Shown here: piece by piece, positions 12,210-24,735 of the stretch
Numbering within the stretch: the stretch's first letter is position 1
Layout: every line of letters starts with the position of its first letter
Assembly (NCBI RefSeq): GCF_037392515.1
Contig: NW_027133892.1
Span: forward strand, 62,001 to 126,000
Length of the DNA: 64,000 nt
Reading direction: 5' to 3'
From: Haliotis asinina
Lineage: Eukaryota; Mollusca; Gastropoda; Lepetellida; Haliotidae
Notes under the pieces: model-generated
Seen by the model: only the letters and a program-made list of their open reading frames with translations
Databases searched by the model: none
What the model was told of the DNA's origin: nothing
Program-made: the position numbers and the translations under genes

Positions 12210-14905
12210 ACAAAAGAGCCTGTAGCTGCTGGGAAGTGAAAAAATACATTAGCACATTTAAAGTTTCTGTGCTACAGAAACTGCACAATCGACTGTTAAA
12301 TGTCACGTCGGTAGTATTTCAGCTTGTGGCTAAACAAGCTCAACATTCATAACACATAACGTTAAATTATGAAAAACGAAGGACAGTAACAACAATAAGA
12401 AGTATATCACCGATATTAATACATAACAAGTATGTAAATACAAACTTTTTAAGTATTGTATACCATGAAAACATACTCCAACATTTAAACTTGGATCACC
12501 ATGAAGGGACCATGGTGACTTGAAGTACGTTTGATGTCTACATGGACCCCACCTGGACGTACACCATTAGAAATTGCAGTCAAAGTTATCTATCTACAAA
12601 ATATGTTACTCAAAAATTTCATTTTTTCATTCCTTCAAAAAAATAAATAATCTTATGAAAAAATGTGAAAAAGCATGCATTCGTTCATATTATTTTAGGT
12701 GGGAACCATCGTAACTTTGTGCCATCAGTAGTCTTGAAAGAGCAGGAACAAATGTTTATGGATAGATATTATTCCTCGACAAACCGGCATAGGAAACAAG
12801 CCATAAGTGTAAAAAATGAAACAATTACAGTGACTCCGTAGTAATGTTATGCACATCATAAAACCCTAGCTCAGTGGAAAGAAGGGGAAACGATTGGGCT
12901 TACTCTGAAGAACACAGGCATTTCTGCGCATTGATTGTTGCATTGTGCGCACGTGTGTTTGTTTGTTTCTTAACACCACCATTACCAATATTCCATATGG
13001 CGGCATCTGTACATATTGGAGTCTGGACCAGACAATCCACTGATCAACAGCAAAATGTTGCCTCTTACATGCATGGGTTTACAAAGACCAATTCTAACTC
13101 AGATCTTCCAGGCATGTAAACAACGCACTTCTAATAAATAAGTCTACAATTATACTGTCTCTCCTCTAAGTCAATTTCATGTAAATTCAGCTGAAATTCT
13201 GGTTAAAAATATTGTTACAGCTGCATGGCCCCATTTGTGTGGGTATTGGCTAATTATTTTGACTCTCCTTTACCTTCACAGCATGAAGTATATATGTCAC
13301 GAAAGGTTTAAAATAAAATCAAGTATTGTCGACTTGCTTTCGCAGAAACGTCTACATTTGTCATTTCTTCCAGCAAAGGAATATTTATTGATTTGTTCAG
13401 CAACAGGTAACTAACAGTCTTACTGTAGCTGAGAAGGGCGGTCAAAAGAGCATCCGTAACAGTTTTGTCGGGTGGATAATTAAAGAAAGCTAGCATACTT
13501 GGGTCACTTGATGTTAATTTAGTGTAGCATAAATAATTTTCACGAATTTAATTCTCGTAAGATCCGTGTCAAGTTGTGCATATTTGTGAAGAAAGATCTT
13601 GCCTAAAATCACATGATTTCATAATTGTTCAGTGCCGAGAACCCCTTTTCACATGGCGGCCATTGTTTGTACCTTGTGAAACCATGCGTAAATTGATAAA
13701 TATGGTGTCGGAATAAAATTGAACTGAAATTATGTGCGCAGAGCTGAGATGATTTCACATTTGCCTGTCAAATTTTACAAAGACCGACCCTAAACTCACT
13801 TCATGACAATTATTGATGCTACACTGAAATAGCATGTAGGTCTATGAAAAGTCCGTCAAGCGACTCAGTGTAACTGGCACGGGTCTGTATGTTGGTGCTA
13901 GTAGAGCTATGTTGATGTTGTCTGGTGTTCCTGTATTTCCGTCTTCTTGTGCGTGCCAGTTTGGAGTTACTTGAAACGGTTCTACGGGTTATGTGTTCTG
14001 ACCACCCTGATTGCAGTGTAAACCAAAAAATATCCAATTTATCGATTGGTTCAAAAGGTGACTCGCGCTTGGGTGTTTAGCACTGAAATGGACCTTGTGA
14101 TGATCGCTACCCCGCACACTTTCATACCAGTCGATAAAGTCCAATGACGTGACAGTGCTGAACTCATACTTGAGAGTGAGCAAGAAGTGAAAGATATGTG
14201 TCTTGCCCCGCAGCTCCAATTCATGCGAAATGTTCAGGGTAATGAGGGATCATAGTGAATTCCATCTTGCATTAGATAACGTTTATTGTTTCATGGTATC
14301 AATATACGTTTTTAGTTTTTGTCATTGTACAGTGTTAAAGTAACAAAACTATTTTACACATACTGGATAATTTTCATAGCCTTCCAAATTTTCGACTTTT
14401 TAAAAGTAAATCTTTCCACAGAAATTCTGATTAATGTAAAAAAAACCCATGCAACTTAGCTGGTGTTTTTTTTTAAACGTGGAAAGTTAACAAGTAAAAC
14501 ATTTATTCACAAATCAACTGAACTGTTTCTTTTAGTTAGTTATCTTTTCTACCTGTTTCAATAGGCAGATTATGTATTGGAGGAAAGGTTACCCAGTTGT
14601 GTTTGACTCTGTGCAATACACAACTGCCCTTCACTGCAGCTGAAGCAGGCAGTTGACAACAAGCTAGAAATTATAAAAGACCCAAAACAACAACATTTTA
14701 AACAGATCATGTGGTAAATACGACTTCTCGACTTCTACCACCAGTAGTATATATTTGTGGTTCATGAGACCTGCGACTTATGAGGAGAATGCAGATTCTA
14801 TGTCAGATGCAGATTCTTGTTCATGAGTTCTTAATCATCAGGCAAAGCCTGTTGTGGAGTATGCACGTGTTTCATAGACTGGTTGAGTCCTTCATCAACA
14901 TCCCA
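12210..14905. repeat. Unclassified dispersed repeat, copy B
   Basis: Same orientation as copy A. Matching blocks: 12260-12560 with 4918-5240, 12700-12800 with 5500-5570, 12950-13220 with 5870-6180, 13260-13500 with 6240-6470, 13890-14410 with 6430-6920, 14510-14760 with 7030-7290, and 14800-14890 with 9830-9930. Thus the segment equivalent to 7330-9690 of copy A is absent. Homologous short peptides on the minus strand (FIDWYESVRG, TFPPIHNLPIETG) suggest an ancient coding region, but no frame is intact and I do not recognise the protein. Confidence 0.6.
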
Positions 14906-15090
14906 CCCTGAAGATCCAAGGTTGAATAGGTCTTCAGCAACCCCACAAAAGGCGACTGTGCTTGTCTTAAGAGGCAACTAACGGGATCGGGTGGTCAGTC
15001 TTGCTGACTTAGTTGTCATGCTGTCGATCACTGGAGTATCTGGTCCAGATGTTGCGGAGTACGGCAAATAACTAAAATCACCCACTCATC
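14906..15090 (+). mobile_element. SINE (CTCA-tail family)
   Basis: ACCCTGAAGATCCAAGG, TTCAGCAACCCCAC, AACTAACGGGATCGGGTGG and a reduced core (GATCACTGGAGTATCTGG), then a tail with CGGCAAATAACTAAAATC and CACCCACTCATC. An internal deletion removes the TTCCCAATTGCGCAGATCG block. Confidence 0.8.
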
Positions 15091-15290
15091 AGCAGCTGTC
15101 ATCGATGTCGTTGCCTGACATCACAATAGATACGGAAAACTCTTTTAACCATTAGCAATCTCTGTTTAAAGCAGGGTCGATTTACGGTTTTATTTATATA
15201 CTCTGTATGTCTTTACTTTCAATGTACGATTGTCGAAACTGGGAGATATATGGGATTGAATCAATGTTGATACAATAGTACAATAGTAAT

Positions 15291-15460
15291 GGTCGCTGAC
15301 TTATCTGACACGTATCTTCGGTTCCCCAATTGCACAGATCAATGCTGATGCTGTTAATCAGTGGATTGTGTGGTCCATACTGGATAATTGCAGATCTCCA
15401 CCATAGAGCTGGGATATTGCTGAGTGTGGCGTAAAACTAAACCCACTCACTCATTCACAG
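15291..15460 (+). mobile_element. SINE (CTCA-tail family), head-truncated
   Basis: Starts in the GGTCGCTGACTTATCTGACAC region and continues through CCCAATTGCACAGATCAATG and GATATTGCTGAGTGTGGCG to CCCACTCACTCATTCAC. The tail is typical and well preserved. Confidence 0.85.
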
Positions 15461-15502
15461 AGGCCTTGCTTTTAACAGGAGCCAGACTATTACTGTGCGT
15501 CA

Positions 15503-15545
15503 GTGAGTAGTGAGTGAGTATGGTATTGCGCCGCTTCGAGCAATG
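15503..15545 (-). mobile_element. SINE tail fragment
   Basis: GAGTGAGTATGGTATTGCGCC followed by a GCTTCGAGCAATG-like block is the reverse complement of the shared SINE 3' tail, most like the tRNA-derived family (see 58803-58943). The remainder of the element is gone. Confidence 0.5.
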
Positions 15546-15784
15546 TGTACGCTACATCACAGCAGAAGACACCTGAAAATTTGCACAAGTAATTCACTTC
15601 TTGAAAACACCAGACCACACACTACTGGACTCCAGAGTCTGGTAAGAGTAAACGTGCTGTTGTTTCTGTTCGCGGTATCATGTCTGGTGTCCGCCACGTG
15701 TATGTTTGTCCAGGACATGCACAACATTCTAGACACCCGGTGTTAATGTCCGGCGAGTGATGTTTGTCTTTGTGTGTTTCCTGT

Positions 15785-15873
15785 TTATTGACCTACTCGG
15801 CAACATTCCAGCTATACGGGGGCGGTCTGTAAATAATTAGGTGTGAACCAGACAATCCAGTGATCAACATTAT
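15785..15873 (-). mobile_element. SINE fragment (CTCA-tail family)
   Basis: CGGCAACATTCCAGCTATAC, CGGTCTGTAAATAATTAGG and CCAGACAATCCAGTGATCAAC are the tail-proximal third of the family; the rest is absent. Confidence 0.75.
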
Positions 15874-17334
15874 GAACACTGATACAAGGACAAGGGCCCG
15901 TTAGGTGTAAGAATTGAGAAGCACGTTTATATTCATTAAGCAATTTTGAGACAGAGATGAAATTGTTATTTAGTTCTGGAAGCTCTAGGAAATTTACTGC
16001 TGAACACACTGACTCGATTTAGTACCCAAATGGAAATGGTGTCACTAAATGTATTGTTATCAAAGCAGTTTTAAGACGCGACCTTTTAACTGCATATACA
16101 CTAACTGACTAATAATTCATGCATAGAGTAAAACTGTGAAATACTGTGACCTAGAGGAATACCGGATGTGAACAATAAAAAAGCCCATCGCTGTGACTAA
16201 CCCAATAAGCTTGTGACTGTTGAGTCCAAATCATAATCAGTTTTAATGAAATTGTTCTGGAAATGATATCATGCACAATCTGACCACGTGATGCACAGCA
16301 TGATGAGATTTTAGTATATCGTCATCGCACGCTATATATCGTTAGATATCGTAATTCACCCCTTCAGTTTATGTCCGATTCTTTGGGCAAGCTTTCTATG
16401 ACTATTGCTAAATAGATTTTGTACTGATTCTGTCACCTGTAGTTAAGTGTGGCGCGGTGTGAGGAGACTGTTCGCCATCGAACACACGGCGTTAACATTC
16501 CTCACGCCCACCACTAACACCTGTCTGAGATAAGTAGTTAACACTGGGTACTGATGTAGCTTGTACTTCGGGGATTCAATGTACTGGTATTTTCATAACA
16601 ATACATAGAGTCTTCTCGATAACTAGTCTTTGTTCAATGTTCTTTTTGGTTACTTATTATTTGTATCTGAGAGTGTGCGGCCATTGGTGTGAAATGTGAA
16701 TAAATTGTTGTAGAGTAGTGTTGTGTAGTGCGTGCGTGTTATGCCTGCATTCAATGCGTTGCCTAGTGTGTAAAGCTTTCGCTGAAAATCCGGTTCTATT
16801 TAGAACATATGTGCAATGTGTGTAGTCAATTTCTGACGTACCATCAGTGATATTACTGGAATTAATTGTTAAAGAACAGTTAAAACCTACTCACTCACTC
16901 ACTCATAGAGACGGCTACATTCCATACGGACACTGGTTACTTTTACACATTCGAGTTATTTATATTTGTGGTCACGTGTATTTATTCGCAGCTCTAAATT
17001 AAATGAGTTTTCGTGATTAATTTATTATTTTACGCCAACCGCAGCGAATGTGGAACCATACTGAAGTAACATAAATTTATTAATCCCGTATTCTCTATAC
17101 ATGTTTGTGGTCTTCTCCCTTAAGCTTGTCACTCGCCGGTTTCCTATAAACTTTCCAAAGACTCTTAATTTTACATCCTACATGGCAGATATTTTGTGTA
17201 CTAAATTTTTACCAATGTAGAGTTGTCAAGTATAGATGATAACTCGCTTGGCACAAGGAAACCATAAGTGTTAATCAGTTCAGGCGGCAGCGTGAAATAT
17301 AGCTTGGCCTGGACACAGCATTGTTTGGTTGGGT
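15874..17334. other. Intergenic, no gene recognised
   Basis: AT-rich with no supported frame. A lone CTCACTCACTCACTC-type run near 16890 looks like an orphan SINE tail. Confidence 0.45.
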
Positions 17335-17600
17335 AGGGGGTTAATCAAAGTTTCCCGGGTACAGATATAGGCATTAAGTGGTTGAAACCTTCTTCAGCTG
17401 AAGACCGATGTAACAAATTAATTAGCCCTGCCCACATGTAATTCCAAGACCCCGTTAGTGACAGTACATACCTTGATGGCAGTGTTTGGCGTTACAAGCC
17501 CCTGTGCATACCATTACTTGCTGGTGGACTGTACAAAGATTCCAGGGTACAGACCTCAAGTGGATGAAGCGTGCTTCCCCTGAAGACCGGGGTTCAGTTA
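17335..17600. repeat. Diverged tandem duplication, spacing about 188 bp
   Basis: The block CCCGGGTACAGATATAGG ... AAGTGG ... CTGAAGACC near 17350-17410 recurs as CCAGGGTACAGACC ... AAGTGG ... CTGAAGACC near 17540-17595. The copies agree over roughly 60 bases with small gaps. Not assigned to a family. Confidence 0.45.
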
Positions 17601-18754
17601 CCCACAGTGACAATTGTGTGAAACCCTCTCAATCCTTCACTAATTCTGAAGTTTCATTCAAGTTGCTCATCGGACACAACCTGGGTCAGTAATCTGCTAA
17701 GAAAGTATGGTGCTCCTTTTTTCATCTCACGGGTAACAATTAAAGGTATGTGTTAGCACACTGATGTAACAAATGATAGTCTGCCGGTTGAACTCGCATG
17801 GAAGAGATGGAAACAAAGCTGTTAAGGTACGACCTGTACTCCCGTAAACAAAACCTGTTAGTGTAGGGTATTCCTGATGTGAGAACCCAAATCAACATGT
17901 AAAAATCTGTTAAACGATATGGCTGTGTCCACGTCACTGGATGTGGTCAACAACCACCGCCTACCGCCACACATCACAAATGAGGGCACCAATAATTCCC
18001 CCAAACCTATAGGGATTAAATTTGTACACGTCTGATGGACAAGGTGTGCTGCAAGCGAGCGTTGAGCATACTGCACTGTTAAAACGGAGGAAAAAAATAA
18101 CAATCGGTACTGATCTACCAGTCCTACAGAAATACCGAACTGCAAAACCGGATGTAGCGGTTGTTTGTACATATAAAAAGACACGTGACCCCAAAACCGG
18201 ATGTTTTTACGTTAAGGTCAAGGCCACCAGTTACACGTACCTAATTTTGTTTCTAGTGTGTAAGTGACGCTTGAGGCAGCTATAGGTTACTTTTTAACAG
18301 GAGACGAGACACCTAGTAAACATTGCGGCAACGTCTGAACAAGATGGAGTCCCGGGATGCGCTGGCATTGAGACACATGGCACCGTGTGTTTTCTTTATG
18401 TAGATACGTTCATTAACTAGGATTGCCTCAAAGGCAATGCTGACGGTCTTCACACTTCCCTCATACACCCACCGTGGTTATCTTCACTTGAACAGTTTCT
18501 TTGACCGCTAGCTGGACCATCCATTACAGAGATTTTAGACATTAATTTGGCACCGATTCAACACTGCTGACACAAACACAAAATTCGCAATTTGCAGAAA
18601 AATAAGCTGGAAGGGACAATCTTGAGACTCCTGACTCAAGATTAGATACTGGCATTTCCAGAATGCTAAACATCTTGACTGTAGACCTAAGGACAACGGA
18701 GATACGGCCTGTTTCCTTGGCCATTAGAAAACCAGAAGTAGTTACTAATGCTAG
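17601..18754. other. Intergenic, no gene recognised
   Basis: Overlapping open frames of up to 108 codons at 17858-18267 lie on both strands but have no motif, no splice context and no mutual consistency. A short block around 18140-18160 (AAACCGGATGTAGCGGTTG) resembles 46560-46580, hinting at a low-copy repeat. Confidence 0.4.
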
Positions 18755-18832
18755 ATTTTCCAAATTGCGCAGGTTGGTGCTCATGCCGTTGATCACTGGA
18801 TTTTCTTGTCCAGATTCGATCATTTAGCTGCA
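18755..18832 (+). mobile_element. SINE fragment (CTCA-tail family)
   Basis: CCAAATTGCGCAGGTTGGTG, CTCATGCCGTTGATCACTGG and TGTCCAGATTCGATCATTTA match the middle of the family. Head and tail are absent. Confidence 0.75.
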
Positions 18833-20316
18833 AACCCAGTGTAACGCAGGTACGACCTGTACTGATTTTTACATAACCATAATGTGAAGCGAAGATGTTC
18901 CCCATGCAATTATCTACAGTTTGGTACCTTCAACGATGAAATCCATCGTGTTTTCGCCGAGTTAGGACATTTTTATGAACCTTATGAAACGCGTCTTCGA
19001 ACATTTGACCAAATGTTAAGGGCGATAACTCCGAAACTATTTAAGATATCAAAATGCCTTCAACAAATTGAGCATTCCAGGGTATGGGCTTTCTAATGGT
19101 GTATCAAACTCGACTGTGCTATATGCCGTTCTGGACTAGAAATGTTTTCAAAGACAGGCAACGTCAAAACGCAAAAATCGCCGAAAATTTAAGTTTTTTT
19201 GTAAATAGCGGAAAATCAATCATGGCGGCCAACATCCGTTGTGTGTTGAATCGGTGGAGAACGATGTTGTCTATATTGGGTGAACATTTGGTTAATTTAT
19301 CTCTTATAGTTTTGGAGATATTCGTGGTGGGAGAAAATCACACTTTGGGTTATCTGCCCTTACCGGAAGTCGGAAGTCAGGATTTTTTGTTCATTGTATA
19401 CCTTTCAGGATATAGGCTATCATCCCTGAAAGTTTTATCGAAATTGTCCCAGTGGTTAGGTCAGGAGAGCCGGCACAAAACGCGTACAAATAATAATAGC
19501 AGACCCCAAACTTCTGATGGGCGTCCGTGTCAACCTCTTTCCTCTTCCTGATGGAAACTCTTTTGAGAAAGAGCCAATTGGCCCCGAAATTTTGGACCCT
19601 TACTCTTCCTCAGTTGCAGACCTTACCGAAAATCCTGTGTATGTTCTGTTTACTTCTATTTATGAGGAAATTTGTGACTTACCTTTAAAGAAACGGAGGC
19701 CAATTAAACAACGAAGGGTGTCTTTTCCACACTCAAAAAATTGATTTACTTAATGAGATTATCTCTCTAAAACTAACTGTCGACTGTTCATTACTTGAAA
19801 TAAATTGTTGTGTCTATGCTGCCGCTCGAACTTTGAAGGAACTTCACAGTTTCCAAAAAATAACAAACTAGAAAACAAATTGCCTGGATAGAGCTGATCC
19901 TGGAATTAAGCTCATCAGGGAATCCCATGTCCAAACGACAATGGCAATGTGCAGAAAATAAATTAAAATTACAGTACAAGAGAACAAAAGAAAAGATGCT
20001 GCTCCAAATTATGGATTCCCTTAGGGCGGAAATTAAAATTTGGACAGAAAAGAAGAAAAAATGGGAAAAGGAAAACAAATTTATCAAAAATCTCTTCTAG
20101 ACTTTCAGTCCTAATGATGGTGGTTGCGGTTTGAAACAAAGAGAGTTCAGCCCGTACCCCCACTGCCCACAAAAAACCCAAAATTTCAGACGGACATAAA
20201 TATGTATTCAGTAAACTATAACAGGTATAAAACAATCAGTGTTGGCATAATCCCCTTGAGCAAATTTACCATGTAAAAAGAGCAGGGTACGGGCGGAAAT
20301 CTTTACCAGGGGAAAA
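18833..20316 (+). other. Sequence upstream of the LINE, possible 5' remnant
   Basis: It contains three overlapping plus-strand frames (18884-19096, 19084-19551, 19517-19744). The last two end in or near KKRRPIKQRRV-like basic stretches, and the frame-broken stretch 19940-20100 would encode a Lys-rich, probably helical region. Position suggests a degraded LINE ORF1 or the ORF2 leader, but no zinc knuckle or coiled coil is clear. Treat as unresolved. Confidence 0.3.
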
Positions 20317-21965
20317 ATCATAATATTATCATTAATTTATAGAGGTTTAAAAAACCTTGAAAGGATACAAGTTTTCAGATTCTTGAGAAAGAAAAAGTCT
20401 CAGATCTATTGTCTTGAAGATCATGATGTTACAGCTGTCCAGGAACAACTAATAACACAACAATGGGGATACAATGGGGATGTATAGTGAATACTACCGT
20501 ACATAAGCCCATTTAACAGTAAGGCAAGGAGAACAGCAATTTTAATTAGCAATAAATTTCAGTTTAAGGTTATGCAAACAAAAATAGACAAAGACGATGG
20601 CAACTGTGTAGCAGTGGATGTGATTATCAATGATAAGATATATACTTTGATTAACCTATATCAGAGACCATATAAAGGATTATATTTTTATATGGTCTTT
20701 GCTTAGATGGACAAATCTCTGATAAACCAGAATTCATAAAATTTCAGAAGAATTAATGCTTTCAGTTCTGTAGAGGAAAGTTTCAAGTGTCACTCACAAT
20801 TAGTTTCAGATATACAAAGAGGGAAGGGCTTTAGGAAGTTCAATAATTCACTGACCAAAGATACAAAATATGTGGAAATAATGAATAAAAGTAAGTGATA
20901 CCCTAGAAGAATAAAAATATACGATGACAGAATGTTTACAATTACTGATCAGTTATTATGGCAGATGTTAATGTTCAACAAAGTGGAGCATCAATACTTT
21001 TTTCATCTATACACATGAAAAGGAAAAAATGATTTAAACTGTCTTGAGAGTAAGCTTGAAGAACAAAATGTTGATAGTGAGGCCGAGTATATAATGGAAC
21101 AGCTTAGAGGAGTTTGATGAGAGCTAAAATAATATACAAAATAAGAACTGAAGGCTTCTTTATGAGATCTGAAGCCAAATGGATCTAACATGGTGAAAAA
21201 CCCTCAAACTACTTCCCCCATTTACAACACAGAAACTTTCTAAATAAATCATTTCGAATTCTCGAATGAGAGAATGTAACAGTAAAAAAAAAGTGAAATA
21301 ATGCAAAAAGTAAGAAAGTATTATATTAAATTTTATGAAAACAGAAAATTGTACACAGACGGACTTTGAGAATTTATTTTCTGATGCTTTAAATTAGTGC
21401 CAAGGCCAGAGTATCAAATATATCACCCACTGTGGAAGGTGAACATACTTATGAAGAGATGTTTGATGCATGAAAAAAAATGAAACTAGTAAAAGCCGTG
21501 GCCCAGATAGCTTCAGAGTTGAATACTTAAAAGTCTTTTGGATGGATCTCCATAGATATTTGATTAATACCCTAAACATCCATATAAAACAGGATCCTTA
21601 TCCATATGAAAAAAGCAAGGATTGATTACTTGTATACTTAAAGAAAATAAATGTAACAAGTATTGGAAAAATGGCGACACATCTCCTTTTTAAATACAAC
21701 CTATCAGTTAGCAGCGGCCATTCATCATTCATGAAGATCAGAAAGGATTTCTGAAAGGTAGAGATATAGAAAGGTGATGTAACCTATTACATATGTTGCA
21801 CAGTAATACACAGAGTTGTACCAGATACCAGTATACGGAAAAGGAATTTGATTCTGTCGAAAAGAAGTTTATCCAAAATGTTTTCAACATTTTCAAGATC
21901 GCGCCAAGTATTCAACATTGGATAAAACTCTTATCTGCAGATAATGAGTCGAGAGTCTTAGTAAC
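20317..21965 (+). pseudogene. L1/Tx1-like LINE ORF2 remnant (endonuclease and reverse transcriptase)
   Basis: The first frame (20317-20487) reads as the start of an apurinic-type endonuclease, with an IYRGLKNLERIQVF-like opening, then IYCLEDHDVTA where the family has a catalytic QE-T-H stretch, then QQWGYN. A later frame gives RRTAILISNKFQFK and DDGNCVAVDVII. Around 20820-20880 comes RGKGFRKFNNSL, the segment that follows the endonuclease. From about 21130 comes the pre-RT region (MRSEAKWI-HGEKPSNYF), then SRGPDSFRVEYLKVFW near 21489-21543, then EKEFDSVEKKF near 21840. Many stops and frameshifts, a large deletion between endonuclease and RT, and loss of the RT catalytic YADD part mark a dead 5'- and 3'-damaged copy. 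The Asp expected two residues before EK in RT block A reads as Thr. Confidence 0.8.
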
Positions 21966-24509
21966 TGGCCTTGCAAGCAATAGACCGATCCATTCTGTCA
22001 ATCAAAATTGGCCCATGCGTCAATTTCGGCCAATCAGCAGGCAGGGCGTGCCTTTTGGATTTGTCAGACTTATTTCCGGGTCAAACGATGCCTCCAAAGC
22101 GATGTGCTAGGAGTTATGCCATTCACCCTCGCTATATCTATTAGACATTGTTGCGATTTGATACATTGGTGGATCAAGGAATGCGATCGACGTCACGATC
22201 AGTCAGTTGTCGGCACCATCGTTCTAGAAACCTACGTCTGCTCGAAGTTGAGAATTTGCATGAATTTCCACACTTTCTCACTCATGTAAATCATATATGA
22301 CAACTACTAGCAGTTTAAAACTTCGCAAGGGTTGTTAACACGGAGAATTGTTTGTAACTGCAAAACGTTTTTTATGGTGTTTAGTCAATACTGGACATTG
22401 AGTTGGTAGACCATAAAGTTGAAACGTGACACAATGTAAACAAATCTGACAGCGACCTCATTTCGGCTAGGGACGAGCTAAACAGCAAAACTTCTTACAA
22501 TAAAGAACAATGTGGTGAATTTTTTTGCCTTCGATCTTACATATTCTTAAATTTGTCACACATTTTAGGAAGTTGTTCAGTTTCAAAAGCATAATCTGAG
22601 TGGCTACTGTGCAGTACAGTATCTGTAAATAGTACAAACTATTTGAAGAGTAATATTTTTTTATTCAAAGGGACAGTGTCAGCAGACGTCTATCACGCAA
22701 AATCGAGTGTTTATAAAACCATGTCTTAAATATTTTGGAATTTCTATAAAGAGATGTGGATCGAGACGAAAACTAGGCGAGAAGAATAGTGGCTTTGTGG
22801 GATACTGGACGGATAAAAAAAATGTATTTCTTAACTAAGAGAACATTATTTCATGCTCATATTAAATTTATTTCAACATCCAGCAAATTGGTTTTGGCCA
22901 ACCCTGGTCAGGCATTATTCAATCTTGGAACAGAATAACTTGCAACATCTCAGATGACTATTCACGTAACTGGAGGAATGAATATTGAAACATAACCAGA
23001 TTTGATGTAATACTTCCTATAAACACCAGCTTTTGCGGAGGGTACTAATGTTGCATGATCGAGTCAAAGTGGTGTTTATCAAGATGTTGGTTTGAACAAA
23101 TTGTTCAAAGGTTTGTTGATGGTTATTTGGAAAATTAGCTTCATATTAAGTTGCACACTGGTTTGCAGGATGTGAAAGCTTTAGGACATTTGCATCTGTT
23201 TCCTAAACTTTCGTTAGGACTTTTCCCACATTTTGAAACAACTTAAATATATTTTTTTGACACTAGTAAGTATCTCCGAAAAGGTAATATCTCCGAATTA
23301 GTGTTTTGTCCTCTTAGATATGGTCTCAGATATTATAAAACAAAGATTACTAGCATCATTGCTCAAGAAGACAAAATGCTTTGAACGCAGGATATATTCT
23401 TTGGCCCTTATGTACATTAGTAATTATCTTTGAAGAAACCTGGTTAGTTGTTTTGGTAAATGGGGATCCTCTGTTCAGAGATTTTGCTGTTTCTGGAAGA
23501 TGGCTGTGTACAGGTGCAGACTGTATCTTGGATCTTCTTTGTGTTATGGTGCTGTTACATACCTGAACATAAACGCCAGAACTTCATGAAGTCCAGTGTT
23601 GTGGATGTTTGTAAATTAGGATTCCACAACAAAGTACACACAGAAAAATAAACTGGAAACGATGATTGAAGAAAATATATTTCCATTTATTCAGGGTCAT
23701 TTTAGGATGGTGTACAGATTTGAAGAGGGAAATTTTATTGAGATTTGCTGAAGATTACCTGCTGAAGATTTGCTTCTAGGTACATATACTGGTATTGAAA
23801 CATACTGCACTGTGTACAAGCTCAGTCAACTCTTCTAGATACCCCAAATAAGATCAAATAGGTCATGCTGTGTTCACATTTAACACGTCCAGAAAAATAA
23901 GGTGCACGAAGTAGTAGAGGGGAAATATTTTTCTGCATTGTTCCTCAAAGTTAGAAACCCTTGATTTCACATAAATGATTGAACTAATTTTAAACATCGG
24001 GAAAAAAAATACTAAAGAACTAAAGCTGCCTCGCACAGCGGTGACAGTCTATTCATAGATACCCAAACACTCTGGCTCTTGAACATATGGTTGCGTTCAT
24101 GGTTTTTATAAAATTACAATGGAGTAAAAAGCAAACAACACACTTCATTTACACTTCCATGCTAGTATATAAGACGGACGTGAATTGCCAGATAGATTAA
24201 TTATTTCGAAGGAAAATAGATGTACGCTTTCTACACGCTGAGACGATTTTTCTTCAGTATGTAACTCATTTTCACTCGCTAATTACAGCCTGTCAACTAA
24301 TATATATATGAAAAATAGAATACGTATGATCCCTTTCCTCTTTAAATGTCATTCACAAACGACAGATGCCAAAGCACCATAAGCAGAATTCATCAATATC
24401 GTTCTCAATCACGTGCGTTTCACCGGTGGTGACGCCATTATTATAAGTCAGAGGTTGTGCCCCCTAACGTCAAAAGCAAAGTGGGCGGGGCTTATCGGTC
24501 CGGACTGGA
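21966..24509. other. Intergenic, no gene recognised
   Basis: About 2.5 kb with no supported coding frame. The LINE homology stops abruptly near 21965 after the WIKLLSADNESRV stretch. Short frames at 21793-22289 beyond that point and at 23381-23651 carry no motif. Confidence 0.5.
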
Positions 24510-24649
24510 TCGGTACAGATGACTTGTCGACCAAGTCAGTGTGTATAACCACCTGATCCCGTTAGTCACCTCTTACGCCAAACACAGTCGCCTTTTATGG
24601 CAAGCATAGGTTGCTGAAAGCTTCTTCTACCCTGGACCTTCACGGGTAA
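24510..24649 (-). mobile_element. SINE (CTCA-tail family), tail-truncated
   Basis: On the plus strand: GATGACTTGTCGACCAAGTC, ACCTGATCCCGTTAGTCACC, TCGCCTTTTATGGCAAGC and ACCCTGGACCTTCACGGGT. This is the head half only. Confidence 0.82.
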
Positions 24650-24693
24650 TAGGCAAAGAGAACATTATCACCAACTGGCAGAAATGTAGTATT

Positions 24694-24733
24694 AAAATCT
24701 TTGCTTCTAGCTAAAAATCTTTGCTTCTACCTA
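24694..24733. repeat. 20-bp direct duplication
   Basis: AAAATCTTTGCTTCTAGCTA is followed at once by a near-identical second copy ending CTACCT. A local slippage product. Confidence 0.8.
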
Positions 24734-24735
24734 TG

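Noticed and set aside
19084-19551. 155-codon frame, the longest on the plus strand
   Set aside because: No motif, and it overlaps another frame at each end; it may be non-coding sequence upstream of the LINE.
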